In this document: positions 32,802 to 41,484 of the stretch, piece by piece | Numbering within the stretch: the first letter of the stretch is position 1 | Layout: every line of letters starts with the position of its first letter | From: Paraescarpia echinospica | Taxonomy: Eukaryota; Annelida; Polychaeta; Sabellida; Siboglinidae | DNA: 64,000 nt | Assembly (NCBI GenBank): GCA_020002185.1 | Contig: CM034537.1 | Coordinates: forward strand, 71,384,978-71,448,977 | Direction of reading: 5' to 3' | Position numbers and translations under genes: made by a program | Notes under the pieces: generated by a model | What the model was told of the DNA's origin: nothing | What the model saw: the letters and a program-made list of their open reading frames with translations, nothing else | Database searches by the model: none

Positions 32802-33679
32802 TTAAAACAATTTCGATTTACAACGTCTGAAGTGAAGCGTCGTCACCACCTTCCCCTGCTCGAATGGTATCGGTTGGCCGTGATCGTCTCTTATATCGAC
32901 TTCGATCTCATCGAATTGATTCCGCAGCAGCTTCACGTATTGCACGCAATCGAACGTTTCCGAAATGACGTCACCGTTCTCACCGCGGACGGCGATGTTT
33001 CGAAGGAGCGGCGCGTACACGTCACCGACGACGCGCGGTTCCACAAATTCCGTGTACACGTACAGACTCTCGATGCCCGCTGACATATTCACCGTATTGC
33101 GACCTTCGTACTCGAACGTGTACGAGGCGGGCGACGTGCTGATGACGGGTCTCACCGCCGGCGCGGGACCGAACGCGGACGAACTCAGACGACTCGAATG
33201 AGGTATGATAAATTCGACACCCGCCGACATTCTTAGCGTATATCGGTTAGAGACGGCGCAGTATTCTAGTATGGCCTTGACCTTATCGGTGTGTAATCTA
33301 GCTAGCGCCTCGTTGATCTTGTGCAACAACGTATAAACGTTGTTGTAGAAACCGTGAGGAATCGTCGTCTGACGATATATTAGCACGGTCGAGCCGTCTT
33401 TATCTATCTGCGTGTAAACACCCGGTTCGCCATCGCGCAAGTCAGATAGAAGTAGGCGTCCTTCTTTCTCACGTTGTACCACGTATGCGGATACTGTACC
33501 GACACCGCGCCGCATTCCCACTCCCCCGACAGGTCGAAACGTCGCGGCAACGACGTCACGTAGTGCGTCAACGTATTTTCGGGGTGACGTTTCATAGACG
33601 CGTTGCTCGGCAGCGTCAAGTAAAAGTCAGACGAAACCACCATCGTGTTGTCGTCGACGTTCGTCGCCGCCGCCGACAC
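32802..33679 (-). pseudogene. Minor capsid (penton) protein, frameshifted
   Basis: The N-terminal hallmark FYLTLPSNASMKRHPENTLT with GEWECGAVSVQYPHTWYNV lies in the frame 33,679-33,404. The rest (GFYNNVYTLLHKINEAL, RMSAGVEFIIPHSS, ESLYVYTEFVEPRVVGDVYA) lies in the frame 33,521-32,802. A single frameshift near 33,420-33,480 separates them. The N-terminal frame opens with GTG at 33,679, with no ATG in phase, so the start codon may also be mutated. The 5' end overlaps the membrane-protein gene. Confidence 0.8.
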
Positions 33680-33986
33680 TCATAGACGGACTCGGAAGCA
33701 GGTAACCGAGACAGCTGCTCACACACAGCGCCGTCCACAGGTTGGAGTCACCTTGACCTTTCGTCAGATTGTATATACTAACTGCGATGACGTAGTACAG
33801 GACGACTACCTGACAGAGGAATACGATTTCGGCCTTAGGGCATTCGTTGCCGCAGATTCGCCATGGAACGTGTTCGACAGTGGTTGTAGCGTCGATGGAG
33901 TCCGCGTCGTCGTCGTCGACGACGGATGATCGCTCGGCGTTCGTTCCTCGATCGCCACTCGAGGTAGTTTCGTCGTCGTCGCACAT
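33627..33986 (-). CDS. Small transmembrane protein of Polinton 1
   Basis: ATG at 33,986. An acidic N-terminal half (MCDDDETTSSGDRG) is followed by CPKAEIVFLCQVVVLYYVIA and LWTALCVSSCLGYLLPSP, two hydrophobic segments around a NLT loop. The PK-EIVF-QV...GYLLP pattern recurs in Polintons next to the minor capsid gene; function unknown. Intact, overlapping the minor capsid start by about 50 bp. Confidence 0.65.
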   Translation of the reverse strand: MCDDDETTSSGDRGTNAERSSVVDDDDADSIDATTTVEHVPWRICGNECPKAEIVFLCQVVVLYYVIAVSIYNLTKGQGDSNLWTALCVSSCLGYLLPSPSMSVGGGDERRRQHDGGFV

Positions 33987-34107
33987 CGTCGCGCCACTGC
34001 GCGCTGTCGATGCAGTAGGGACCTTTATACGGTAAGAACGAAGATCCGTTGCATAGTCCCGCCTCGTGCTGTCGCCAGCAGCCGGTGTGACGCATCCAAC
34101 GATTCAT
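33987..34107 (-). other. Possible small Cys-rich ORF start after integrase
   Basis: ATG at 34,107, eight bases after the integrase stop, encodes MNRWMRHTGCWRQHEAGLCN and a further Cys-containing segment before running into the membrane-protein gene in another frame. It may be the displaced N-terminus of that membrane protein. Weak. Confidence 0.3.
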
Positions 34108-34115
34108 CGTCGCTA

Positions 34116-35060
34116 CTATAGGTCCACGAGCGACTCGGCGTCGATCCAGCTGTTGAATGAGGCCGGATATCCGCTCAATTTTACGAGCGCCTCCGAACCG
34201 CCACCACGACGCCGACGACGCCGTAGAACCGCCTCCACGCGATATAGTTTGTCTTTCGGAACGACTACGCGTTGTAGTTCCGGTTCGTAGAAGGCGCCCT
34301 CTATCGGCGTCTCGGCGTCATCCTTCAGGCGATAAACGGGCGGTTCGGACGGATGCACCTCTACGACGGTGAACAGCTCCTCGCTCCAGTTAGCCATGTA
34401 TTCTTTTTTGAATTGACCCCTCGTCTTGCTGATACGTACGCGATCTCCCACGCGTAGTTTCGGTTTCCGTCGTCGTTGATCGACGTCGCCGTACAGTCGT
34501 TGCCATACGGCCTCCTGATTCGTCGCGTCGACACTCGCCGGCGTCCTACCGATGCTTCGGTGGTAGGCGTTGTTGTACGATCGCACGAAATCCGGTAACG
34601 CCTCTACGTAGCGCAGCGTTTCGTGTTTCGTAAAATAGCGCCACATACGCGTCTTCAAAGTTCGATTAAACCGTTCCACGACGCTCGCTTTAGTCTCCTC
34701 GTTATGCGTCACGAAATGATGAACGCCGCGACTCTTTAGCAACGTTTGCAGCGGTCGGTTCAAAAACTCGCTCCCCTTATCGGTCTGCAGCGTATTCGGC
34801 GTCTCGTCGTCGGCGTTCAGCAGGCGCTCGAAGGCCGCGACGAGCGACGGACCGGACTTACTCTTCAACGGAACGCACCACGCCCACTTCGAAAACACAT
34901 CGATCACCGTCAATAGGAATGTTATACCGTCGTTGTGCGTTTTCAGTCTAGTCAAGTCGACCAGATCGGCTTGCCACTGCTGGTTTCGACCGCCCACGAT
35001 GACGCGACGTCGTTTGAAATGAGGATCGTTGTCTGCGTTTAGGCTCGCCTCGCATCCGAG
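34116..35060 (-). pseudogene. Polinton integrase (retroviral DDE type) with chromodomain, N-terminally truncated
   Basis: The catalytic core has QQWQADLVDL (D), LQTDKGSEF (D) and SVVERFNRTLK (E). C-terminally, LYRVEAVLRRRRRR...ALVKLSGYPASFNSWIDAE is a chromodomain, which could direct insertion to modified chromatin. The frame is open from about 35,060 but has no ATG, and the segment normally preceding RRVIVGG (about 60-100 residues) is missing because the upstream gene abuts directly. The enzyme would insert the element with the 6-bp duplication seen at its ends. Confidence 0.88.
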
Positions 35061-35766
35061 TACGACGTCTCCACTCCGTCGGCGCTGATGAACTAGACGT
35101 CGTCGGCATCGTCATCCTCTCTTCTAGTAGCTGCTTCCGTCGTCGCTCCACGTACGAACGATAGCGCGGGTTGCCTACGAATTCCATAGGGATATTCATA
35201 TCCTTCATGTGCAATCCGAACTCCCGCCATCCTACGGGCGCCGTCGTCTTCGATCTCGTTCGCATGAGATCGTTTATTAGATCGACCATATTACACCCCG
35301 CGATCGTTTTACCGTCGTACACGAATTCACCGCGATCGTTCCATCGAGACAACGGATCGGCTTTCATTTTTTCGATAAGCAGTCCCGCCTTCCCTTTCAA
35401 CATTTTCGGCATACTGGCTATGATTTCGCGCTCTATCACCTCCGACGATGGTGGCACCACCGCCGCTGCCGCCGCCGCCGCCACCGGCGCCACCGGTACC
35501 GCAGGCGTCTCGCTGTTGACCACCGACACGCGTACCGGTTGCGCCGCTCGAGCCGCCTCTATCGTATTGTACCGACTCAGCAGTTGATTGTACGACGCTA
35601 CCTTTTCGCGTTCCGATAAATCCGAACGTTCTAGAATGTCCTTCATGTCGCTGTCAAGGCTACTCAGCACACGTGATCGGGGCGTGCTCGACGACTGATC
35701 GACACGTGGCAGAAGGCTTTCCACCAATCGTGGATCGACCAACGCCACCTTCTTCGCGTACTGCAT
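34948..35766 (-). CDS. Conserved Polinton protein of unknown function
   Basis: ATG at 35,766 (MQYAKKVALVDPRLVESLLP). Features: LSEREKVASYNQLLSRY, a Pro/Ala-rich linker with nine Ala, then RWNDRGEFVYDGKTIAGCNM and VDLINDL, and FVGNPRYRSYVERRRK. I recall this combination in many Polintons, but no activity is known to me. The conserved part ends near 35,110; the remaining residues run out of frame over the integrase start and are probably not original, pointing to a deletion at the junction. Confidence 0.6.
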   Translation of the reverse strand: MQYAKKVALVDPRLVESLLPRVDQSSSTPRSRVLSSLDSDMKDILERSDLSEREKVASYNQLLSRYNTIEAARAAQPVRVSVVNSETPAVPVAPVAAAAAAAVVPPSSEVIEREIIASMPKMLKGKAGLLIEKMKADPLSRWNDRGEFVYDGKTIAGCNMVDLINDLMRTRSKTTAPVGWREFGLHMKDMNIPMEFVGNPRYRSYVERRRKQLLEERMTMPTTSSSSAPTEWRRRTRMRGEPKRRQRSSFQTTSRHRGRSKPAVASRSGRLD

Positions 35767-35769
35767 CAA

Positions 35770-36015
35770 TCACCCTCCGCTGCCGCCGCCACCGAACACC
35801 TGTCTGAGCAGCGGCAGGATAACGGTACTCGCTAACGGCGCTAGCAGGGCCGTTAGAAAAACACACGCACCTTTTTGCAAGATGACACGCTTCTGCTTAC
35901 GCGTAACGTGTTTGTCGACTAGTTTACGCAGGTGATCCCGGTATTTCGACAATACGCGTTTCTGTTTCGGCGACAACTTCACGTTCCCTTTCAGAATGTG
36001 TACGCGCAATCGCAC
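35770..36015 (-). CDS. Small membrane-associated basic protein (Polinton)
   Basis: 81 codons: a basic N-terminal part (NVKLSPKQKRVLSKYRDHLR) followed by a hydrophobic C-terminus (FLTALLAPLASTVILPLL) and a Gly tail. The first codon is GTG with a stop two codons upstream, so an original ATG has probably been lost. The type is frequent in Polintons between the ATPase and integrase; role unknown. Confidence 0.5.
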   Translation of the reverse strand: MRLRVHILKGNVKLSPKQKRVLSKYRDHLRKLVDKHVTRKQKRVILQKGACVFLTALLAPLASTVILPLLRQVFGGGGSGG

Positions 36016-36018
36016 AGA

Positions 36019-36180
36019 CTACAAATGAGACCGGTGTCCGCGTGGGCGAGTAGGGCTTTTCGCAGAGCGATGTTCCGCCTGTCTCTCCAACAGCTGCATG
36101 GCGATGATGTGTCTCTTTATTTGATTCGTCGGTCCCGCCACCTTCGGTCGTCTCTTCTCTGCCACCGCGCGCCCCGTCAT
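36019..36180 (-). CDS. Possible 53-residue basic protein
   Basis: ATG at 36,180, basic product (TGRAVAEKRRPKVAGPTNQI...). It fills the gap between ATPase and membrane protein on the same strand. No family recognised, so this rests on position and ATG only. Confidence 0.3.
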   Translation of the reverse strand: MTGRAVAEKRRPKVAGPTNQIKRHIIAMQLLERQAEHRSAKSPTRPRGHRSHL

Positions 36181-36218
36181 AGCGACTAATAAACGGACGC
36201 GCCGTCGTCCCTCTCTTC

Positions 36219-36878
36219 TTATAGACCGCCGACGCCACCACCACCACCACCGCCGCCACCCTTCCGTACGTACACGTACTGAAGGCGATCGTCCGGAAAT
36301 ATGCACGTACGCAGACGCATATCCTCTTCCGTTTCCTGTTTCAGATCCACGAATAGATAGCCGTACGCCGACGACGTCGCGTCTTTGAAAGCCTCTATCA
36401 TGTAGTTGACCTTTCCCGGGTACATCTGTTTCGCTAGGTGACCTACTTGACCGGCGTCTCGAGGGCTCTTGAATAGCACTATGTATTGAGCGTTCAGGCT
36501 GATTGTACGGTTTTCTTTCCCTTTCGGAAACATGTTCTGTCGCAATTGTACGACCGACGTATTACAATGATGACTTTTTTTTGTAAATAGTACCGTCACC
36601 CGGCTATCGGTCTCCTCCATGAGGTCGTCGATTACTAGAAGCGTTCTCGCTTTACCGTCTAAACGTTTCGGATCCGGCAGGCCGTCTACGAACTCTATTT
36701 TCGAAGACATAGACGTGTAGCCGCTCTGCCACTGTCCGTAACACCACAGGATTTTCTCCGGCGGCGGATCGATCATAGTGTCGTAACGTATCAAACGCTC
36801 GACGGACGTCGTCTTACCGCATCCCGTAGGACCGGCTACTATACACGTAAAAGGATGCTTCAACGACGGTCCGTTCAT
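36219..36878 (-). CDS. A32-like packaging ATPase (FtsK/HerA type)
   Basis: Walker A IVAGPTGCGKTTSVERLI (residues about 13-30) and Walker B TLLVIDDLMEE (about 83-93), with a conserved QLRQNMFPKGKENRTISLNA segment. About 210 residues plus a poly-Gly C-terminal run (GGGGGGGGGVGGL) coming from a GTG-type trinucleotide expansion at 36,231-36,258. ATG at 36,878. Intact; it would pump the element's DNA into capsids. Confidence 0.88.
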   Translation of the reverse strand: MNGPSLKHPFTCIVAGPTGCGKTTSVERLIRYDTMIDPPPEKILWCYGQWQSGYTSMSSKIEFVDGLPDPKRLDGKARTLLVIDDLMEETDSRVTVLFTKKSHHCNTSVVQLRQNMFPKGKENRTISLNAQYIVLFKSPRDAGQVGHLAKQMYPGKVNYMIEAFKDATSSAYGYLFVDLKQETEEDMRLRTCIFPDDRLQYVYVRKGGGGGGGGGVGGL

Positions 36879-36906
36879 TTTTCACGACTGAACGACGAAC
36901 ACTTTT

Positions 36907-37362
36907 TTACGCGTCTTTATAACCATCGCGCAACTTCATCAACAGTTTACAGAGCATGTTCTTCCCCACATCACCCGCGATTCCGCTACCCCAGAAACCC
37001 TCCCTACTCGTTACCCATTCCACCAATTCGGCGTCCCCGGTCGCCAACAGTGCAGCCTTCAAATCGCTCGATCCTTCAAACTTCCTCCTCAAAAACATCT
37101 TCATACATCTCACCCTAACGTCGGTCCATTTGTTTGCCATTCTCTTTAGTCGAATGTCGTAACCGCGTCGTTTCGCTGCATAAGAGATTCGCGAACTTTT
37201 GATTGTTTCGGCACATTCCACGTCGTCGTAGAATATCGCTTTCCTATACTGATAGGCGTGCTCGACGGATCGAAAGCCCCGACCGAACGCCGACACTCGA
37301 CACATATACATATTCGACAAGAACGACCGCGATCCACCAAACCTTATAGGCGACGACATCAT
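36907..37362 (-). CDS. NADAR-domain protein (YbiA/DUF1768-like) carried by Polinton 1
   Basis: 151 residues from ATG at 37,362. Family motifs: FGGSRSFLSNMYMCRV at the N-terminus, FRSVEHAYQYRKAIFYDD (the EHAYQ glutamate region), MANKWTDVRVRCMKMFLRRK with KFEGSSDLKAALLATGDAEL, and GFWGSGIAGDVGKNMLCKLL with MKLR at the C-terminus. NADAR proteins are N-glycosidase-fold enzymes acting on ADP-ribose-type bonds; some bacterial members reverse DNA ADP-ribosylation. Here it sits at the outer end of the virion gene block, 28 bp from the ATPase. It is intact although neighbouring genes are broken. The target in an animal host is unknown. Confidence 0.8.
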   Translation of the reverse strand: MMSSPIRFGGSRSFLSNMYMCRVSAFGRGFRSVEHAYQYRKAIFYDDVECAETIKSSRISYAAKRRGYDIRLKRMANKWTDVRVRCMKMFLRRKFEGSSDLKAALLATGDAELVEWVTSREGFWGSGIAGDVGKNMLCKLLMKLRDGYKDA

Positions 37363-37429
37363 ACCGACTACCGATCACCCGCTACCGTCACCGCTTATAA
37401 ACTGCGACTCGACCTCCTAAGGTCAATGG

Positions 37430-37770
37430 TTTTACCCCGGTTATAGGTGGCATCTAAAAAAGTACGAAACTAAACGTCGACGTTTATACAATGGTTTTAG
37501 CGTGGTTAGCGCGATATTATTGCCTACGTCAGCACGCTCTAGTACGAAACTAAACGTTGGCGCTTCTAAGGTCAATGGTTTTACCCCGCTTATAGGTGGC
37601 ATAAAAGTACGAAACTAAACGTTTATACAATGGTTTTAGCGTGGTTAGCGCGATATTATTGCTTACGTCAGCACGCTCTAAGTGAAAGTACGAAACTAAA
37701 CGTTGGCGTGGTTTATACAATGGTTTTAGCGTGGTTAGCACAATATTATTGCTTACGTCAGCACGCTCTA
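37430..37770. repeat. Subterminal tandem repeats at right end of Polinton 1
   Basis: AAGTACGAAACTAAACGT...TTATACAATGGTTTTAGCGTGGTTAGCGCGATATTATTGC occurs three times (about 37,455, 37,605 and 37,685), the last copy merging into the right TIR. The unit also contains GGTCAATGGTTTTACCCCG.TTATAGGTGGCAT in the first two copies. Confidence 0.85.
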
Positions 37771-38035
37771 GGTACGACGTTGATCGCTAGGACTAAAATA
37801 CTCTCTGTACTCACCGCTAGGTGGCATCTCTAGTGTAGGGGTAATCAATCATCCAATTAGTATCAAATTACATCGCTCATCAATCATGTTTTTTATAAGT
37901 AGGTTTCCGAAACTAATTAGTGTCAAAAAAAGCCTTTGATCTTTTTTTTATAAGTAGGTTGCCGAATCGTTTAGTGGTCATTAAATTATTTTTTATAAGT
38001 AGGCGTTTGAGATCGTAGCGGTCTTCTATACTACT
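37709..38035 (-). repeat. Right terminal inverted repeat of Polinton 1
   Basis: Complement of 21,825-22,160. It ends TCTATACTACT and is followed by the target duplication GTAATG (38,036-38,041). Confidence 0.93.
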
Positions 38036-38041
38036 GTAATG

Positions 38042-38530
38042 ATATAACAAATTGATTGGATTGATTGATATATATACCTATTTTCTTGATGTAGTTGGGG
38101 TGGCTGCGATTTGCAATGCGATCCCAAGAACAAACATGGCTACTGGTTGGTTTTACCTTACCCTGTATAAAAAATGATCCAGGGGTCATCAGTTAAACCG
38201 AACCAGGTGGTTTAGTTTTGCTTAACCGAATAAATATCAGTATTTTAACGGGTGCATATCATAATCGTATAATCTAGACATAGACCTATACTACAGTTAT
38301 GAATAACTGAAGCCTACTAATTGGACTGGAATCAATTTCCCAAATCTTCCAACTGGAGAGGAGATGACAGGAGCGGATCCAGGACTTTTGAATAGGTTTA
38401 CAAGGGGTACAGATTATACATTTTGAATCATAGTTTAAAAAGGCTCGTAACCATGATTTACTTTTCAGCATTGCCTATGGAGACAAGAAAAGGACTACAG
38501 CAGCAAATAACGAATCCACAAGATCAAGGT
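38042..38530. other. Host spacer between Polintons 1 and 2
   Basis: AT-rich; no supported gene. It leads into the 78-bp minisatellite. Confidence 0.5.
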
Positions 38531-38999
38531 GGCCAACTTGTTAATACTCGACATCGCGGGGCTAGCCACAAAGGGGAGAGCATCAGCAAGTGCGACCAGG
38601 ATGAAGGCGGCCAACATGTTAATACTCGACATCGCGGGGCTAGCCACAAATGGGAGAGCATCAACAAGTGGGACCCGGATGAAGGTGGCCAACATGTTAA
38701 TACTCGACATCGCGGGGCTAACCACAAAGGGGAGAGCATCAACAAGTGGGGCCCGGATGAAGGCGGCCAACATGTTAATACTCGACATCGCGGGGCTAAC
38801 CACAAAGGGGAGAGCATCAACAAGTGGGGACCGGATGAAGGCGGCCAACATGTTAATACTCGACATCGCGGGGCTAGCCACAAAGGGGAGAGCATCAACA
38901 AGTGGGACCAGGACGAAGGCGGCCAACATGTTAATATTCGACATCGCGGGGCCAGCCACAAAGGGGAGAGCATCAACATGTGGGACCAGGATGAAGGCG
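38531..38999. repeat. 78-bp minisatellite, 6 copies, cut by Polinton 2
   Basis: GGCCAAC(A/T)TGTTAATACTCGAC starts at 38,531, 38,609, 38,687, 38,765, 38,843 and 38,921, exactly 78 bp apart. The last copy stops at GATGAAGGCG, where the unit would continue GCCAACATG, and AGTAGT follows. As 78 is divisible by three, both strands show long 26-residue-periodic ORFs; coding is not supported otherwise. Confidence 0.95.
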
Positions 39000-39433
39000 A
39001 GTAGTGGTTCGGGACTCGCCATCCACGGAAGTGACCTAAGATCAAAGGCTTTTGAGTTTTTTATAAGTAGAATTCCTACGTTTTTTAGCACTAATGTTTT
39101 AGTAAACGTCAAAGTGATTGATGGGGGTCATGAGAAAGAGGGTGTCGCCCTCTACTAACTAATGAGGCACTAATAAGGGAAATAAATAGGGTGAATGTCG
39201 GCCTCTAGTGACTAATCAGGTACTAATTAGGTTAAACAAAAAATTTGGGTAATTAATTAAGTACTAATTAGTAACAAATGAGTAGCGCAATTATTGGAGG
39301 AGAACGTTAGCAATGACTAAAAATTGTAAATAGCGACCAATTAGTAATAATTAGGTGCACGGGGGAGGTGGGAAAGATTTTAGAGTGAAGTGACGTCCCT
39401 GTGGATCAGCGAGGTTAATATCATGACGCGCGG

Positions 39434-39471
39434 GAAGGTTCTAGAAGGTTCTAGAACCTTCTAGAAGCTTC
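39434..39471. promoter_or_regulatory. Heat-shock-element array, 8 contiguous GAA/TTC units
   Basis: GAA and TTC alternate at exact 5-bp steps: GAA 39,434, TTC 39,439, GAA 39,444, TTC 39,449, GAA 39,454, TTC 39,459, GAA 39,464, TTC 39,469. This is the head-to-tail nGAAn pattern bound by HSF1; three units are normally sufficient. It lies 434 bp inside the left end. Which promoter it serves is unknown: the nearest minus-strand gene ends, rather than starts, on this side. Confidence 0.65.
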
Positions 39472-39582
39472 TAGTCCGGTGCGGTGGTGGGTCTGGGAAT
39501 CATCGGGGTTAGTCGAGCGGTTTAGATTACGCCCGGCGCGCTGGAGATCAGGAGGGCAATTGAGTGGCCTGGTTTTCACGAC

Positions 39583-40080
39583 TCACTGGCAAATGGGGTG
39601 TCGTATGTCAGGCTGTAGGAGTTTTATGTGCATTGTTTGACGGAAGGCCGGATAAATGTTTTTCGTGCTGCATAGGCGCCGATGTGGGTATTGCCTGTCA
39701 GTGCTGGCCGCGGTACGGCTGATTTTTTTTGGTAGCAGCCGATGCACGTGTACGCGTGCATTGGAGTTATCGTTATAGCAGCTGGCGGTCGGAGCTGTCA
39801 GATTGGCCTGTGCGCGTGTATTAAGCTTGTGGCTTTGGCGATTGCTGGGTTTTTCGTGTGTGAGTTGGAATACTGGTGGAAACACATTTGGTAGCAGCTG
39901 ATACGCGTGCAATATCGTTATAGCAGCTGGAGGCAGTGGTGTTTGGTGTTGCAACGCCGAATATTATTCGTGTGTGATTTGGAATGCTGGTGGAGTGGGC
40001 CAAATGTGTAGGTGGAAATATAGGCATTATTCGTGTGTGAGTTGGAATGCTGGTGGAGTGCGAAAGGAAACACAGAAAAC
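39583..40080. repeat. Degenerate subterminal repeats of Polinton 2
   Basis: TTCGTGTGTGAGTTGGAATGCTGGTGG-type phrases at about 39,855, 39,967 and 40,030, and paired TTGGTAGCAGC...GCGTGCA...TATCGTTATAGCAGCTGG blocks at 39,729 and 39,896. The minus-strand ORFs here have no support. A minus-strand AATAAA signal (TTTATT) lies near 40,103-40,108, 35 bp past the end of the next gene. Confidence 0.7.
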
Positions 40081-40141
40081 AGCAATAAACGGTGAGAAAT
40101 AAATTTTATTGGTAGACAGATATTATGAAGACGGAAAGGGG

Positions 40142-41484
40142 TCATGGGGGTGGGCCAAAGCCGTGGCGTCCGGGGGTCTGTGGAGGAAAGCCTAAATGTA
40201 CGGAAAGATGTGCTGGGATGGGTGGGGCAAATGAGGGGAGGATAATTTGAGGGCGTGGAAAGATATCAGCAAAGGAGAATGGTTGTGTGAAAGTCTCTTC
40301 TGGTAGGGGGTTGTATGCATCTAGAAATTCTAAATCGGGGATGCCACTGTAGCCGTCGTCGAAGTTTTCGTCTGTGTCTTGTTGTTGTTGTTCTTCTTCT
40401 TCTTCGTCACTGTCGTATTGTACTTGTTGTTGTTGGCGGCGCGGCTCGACGGCTAAGAGAGGCTGGTGGGGGCATCGTGACGAGGTGAATGTGATTGTGC
40501 GAGGCGCCGGTTCGATGTAGTGCACAATAGTCCCCCGTCCGATATCGTAGCGTCGATGTGCCAGGCTAGGGTCGATCACGTAGATGTGTCTGCTGGGGGA
40601 AGGAGGAAAAGTTCAATTAGCGTCAGGGTGGCGAATACTGGCGCGCGGGCCTCGCCCTGCCGGGTGGCCATTCCGATGAGTGTGGTTGGCGAGGGTTTGT
40701 CCCATAAGGAGCCAATTGACAAGTTCGGGCGCCACGACCAATAGGCGATATCTGTGGAGAAGGAAAAAGTGTTAAGGGGTGTGATGTGGTCGGCGACGTC
40801 CAAGGTATAATGTGCCCCCAGGCCTATCGGCGCGCGGCCTTCTATCAATCATAATCAGATCACCGGGGGACAAATTTATTCTAGATCTATTAATGAAGCC
40901 GTTTCGGTGCGAGGGCCTCGCAAGGGTTTGCCCGCGCCCTATATGTAGTGTGTCGAAGCCGGCGATGTTTCGTCTGCAAGTATGAAAAAAAGTATTAAAG
41001 TAACGGCGCGTCTCTTTTTAGCCTGTAAAAAAAGCAGTAATTCTGTAGTGGGGGCGTTTGTAAATAGTGGGGCGCACGGAAAAGCCGCTATAGGCTTTAT
41101 CGAAAGTAGGCGTCTGCAAATAAAGGTAAATAAAAAAAAAACCGCTATTTAGTTAGTATCGTTAAACGTACCTTTCGCCGGGGCGGCGTTGGGGTGGGGG
41201 TAGACGCATAGATGGTGGTGGTGGTGGTGGTGGTGGCGGCGGCGGAACAGTACTAATCCCGGCTGCTTGGGGAGGCGTATTTTCGGCAACTTGAGGAGTC
41301 CCAATTCCGGCGTTTTGGGGAGGAAGCTCGCTGTAAAAAAATAGTTATTTAGTTAGTGAACGTTATAAAAGAAAGCAGTAATGTGAGTGAGGAAAGTCAG
41401 TGTTAGTTGAGTTATCAAAACGTACCTGGTTTGTGCTTGTTGAGAGTCGGCTGCATAATTGCCAACTTGATCGGTCGGATCCAT
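40142..41484 (-). CDS. Multi-exon Pro-rich/acidic hypothetical protein of Polinton 2
   Basis: Exon 1 (41,484-41,426) starts ATG GATCCGACC and ends ACCAG|GTACGT. Exon 2 (41,330-41,172) follows TTTTTTTACAG, contains eleven consecutive prolines (coded by the GGTGGT tract at 41,214-41,238) and ends GAAAG|GTACGT. Exon 3 begins at 40,973 after ATACTTGCAG in matching phase. The middle exon boundaries (40,580-40,900) are uncertain, with acceptors TTCTCCACAG near 40,755 and CCCCCAGCAG near 40,590. The last exon ends at 40,142 and holds SDEEEEEQQQQDTDENFDDG followed by IPDLEFLDAYNPLPEE. It shares its plan with the minus-strand gene of Polinton 1. Possibly a transcription-activator-like acidic protein; that is only a guess. 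Confidence 0.55.

Larger units (their letters stand above)
21825..38035. mobile_element. Complete Polinton/Maverick element (copy 1), 16.2 kb
   Basis: Terminal inverted repeats start AGTAGTATAGAAGACCGC and end with its complement, flanked by the duplicated GTAATG. Polintons start with AG and end with CT. Left-half genes: a spliced minus-strand gene, then on the plus strand an RPA-like gene cluster and protein-primed polymerase B. Right-half genes, all minus strand: NADAR, packaging ATPase, small membrane proteins, integrase, minor capsid, pX-like, major capsid and protease. The two transcription blocks converge near 30,000-30,170. GC content is clearly higher than in the host flank. Polymerase, protease, both capsid genes and the integrase N-terminus are damaged, so this copy is not autonomous. 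Confidence 0.95.

Noticed and set aside
38423..39158. ORFs of 170-209 codons on both strands over the 78-bp minisatellite
   Set aside because: The period is a multiple of three, so any open unit yields long ORFs in several frames. No conservation or gene context supports coding.
39476..39545. tRNA-like A-box (GTTAGTCGAGCGGTTTAGATTACGC)
   Set aside because: No matching B box, T arm or acceptor pairing could be found nearby, so a tRNA or SINE promoter was not called.
39583..40145. Minus-strand ORFs rich in His/Pro/Asn in Polinton 2/3 ends
   Set aside because: They lie in subterminal repeats past the poly(A) signal of the preceding gene and have no counterpart in Polinton 1.
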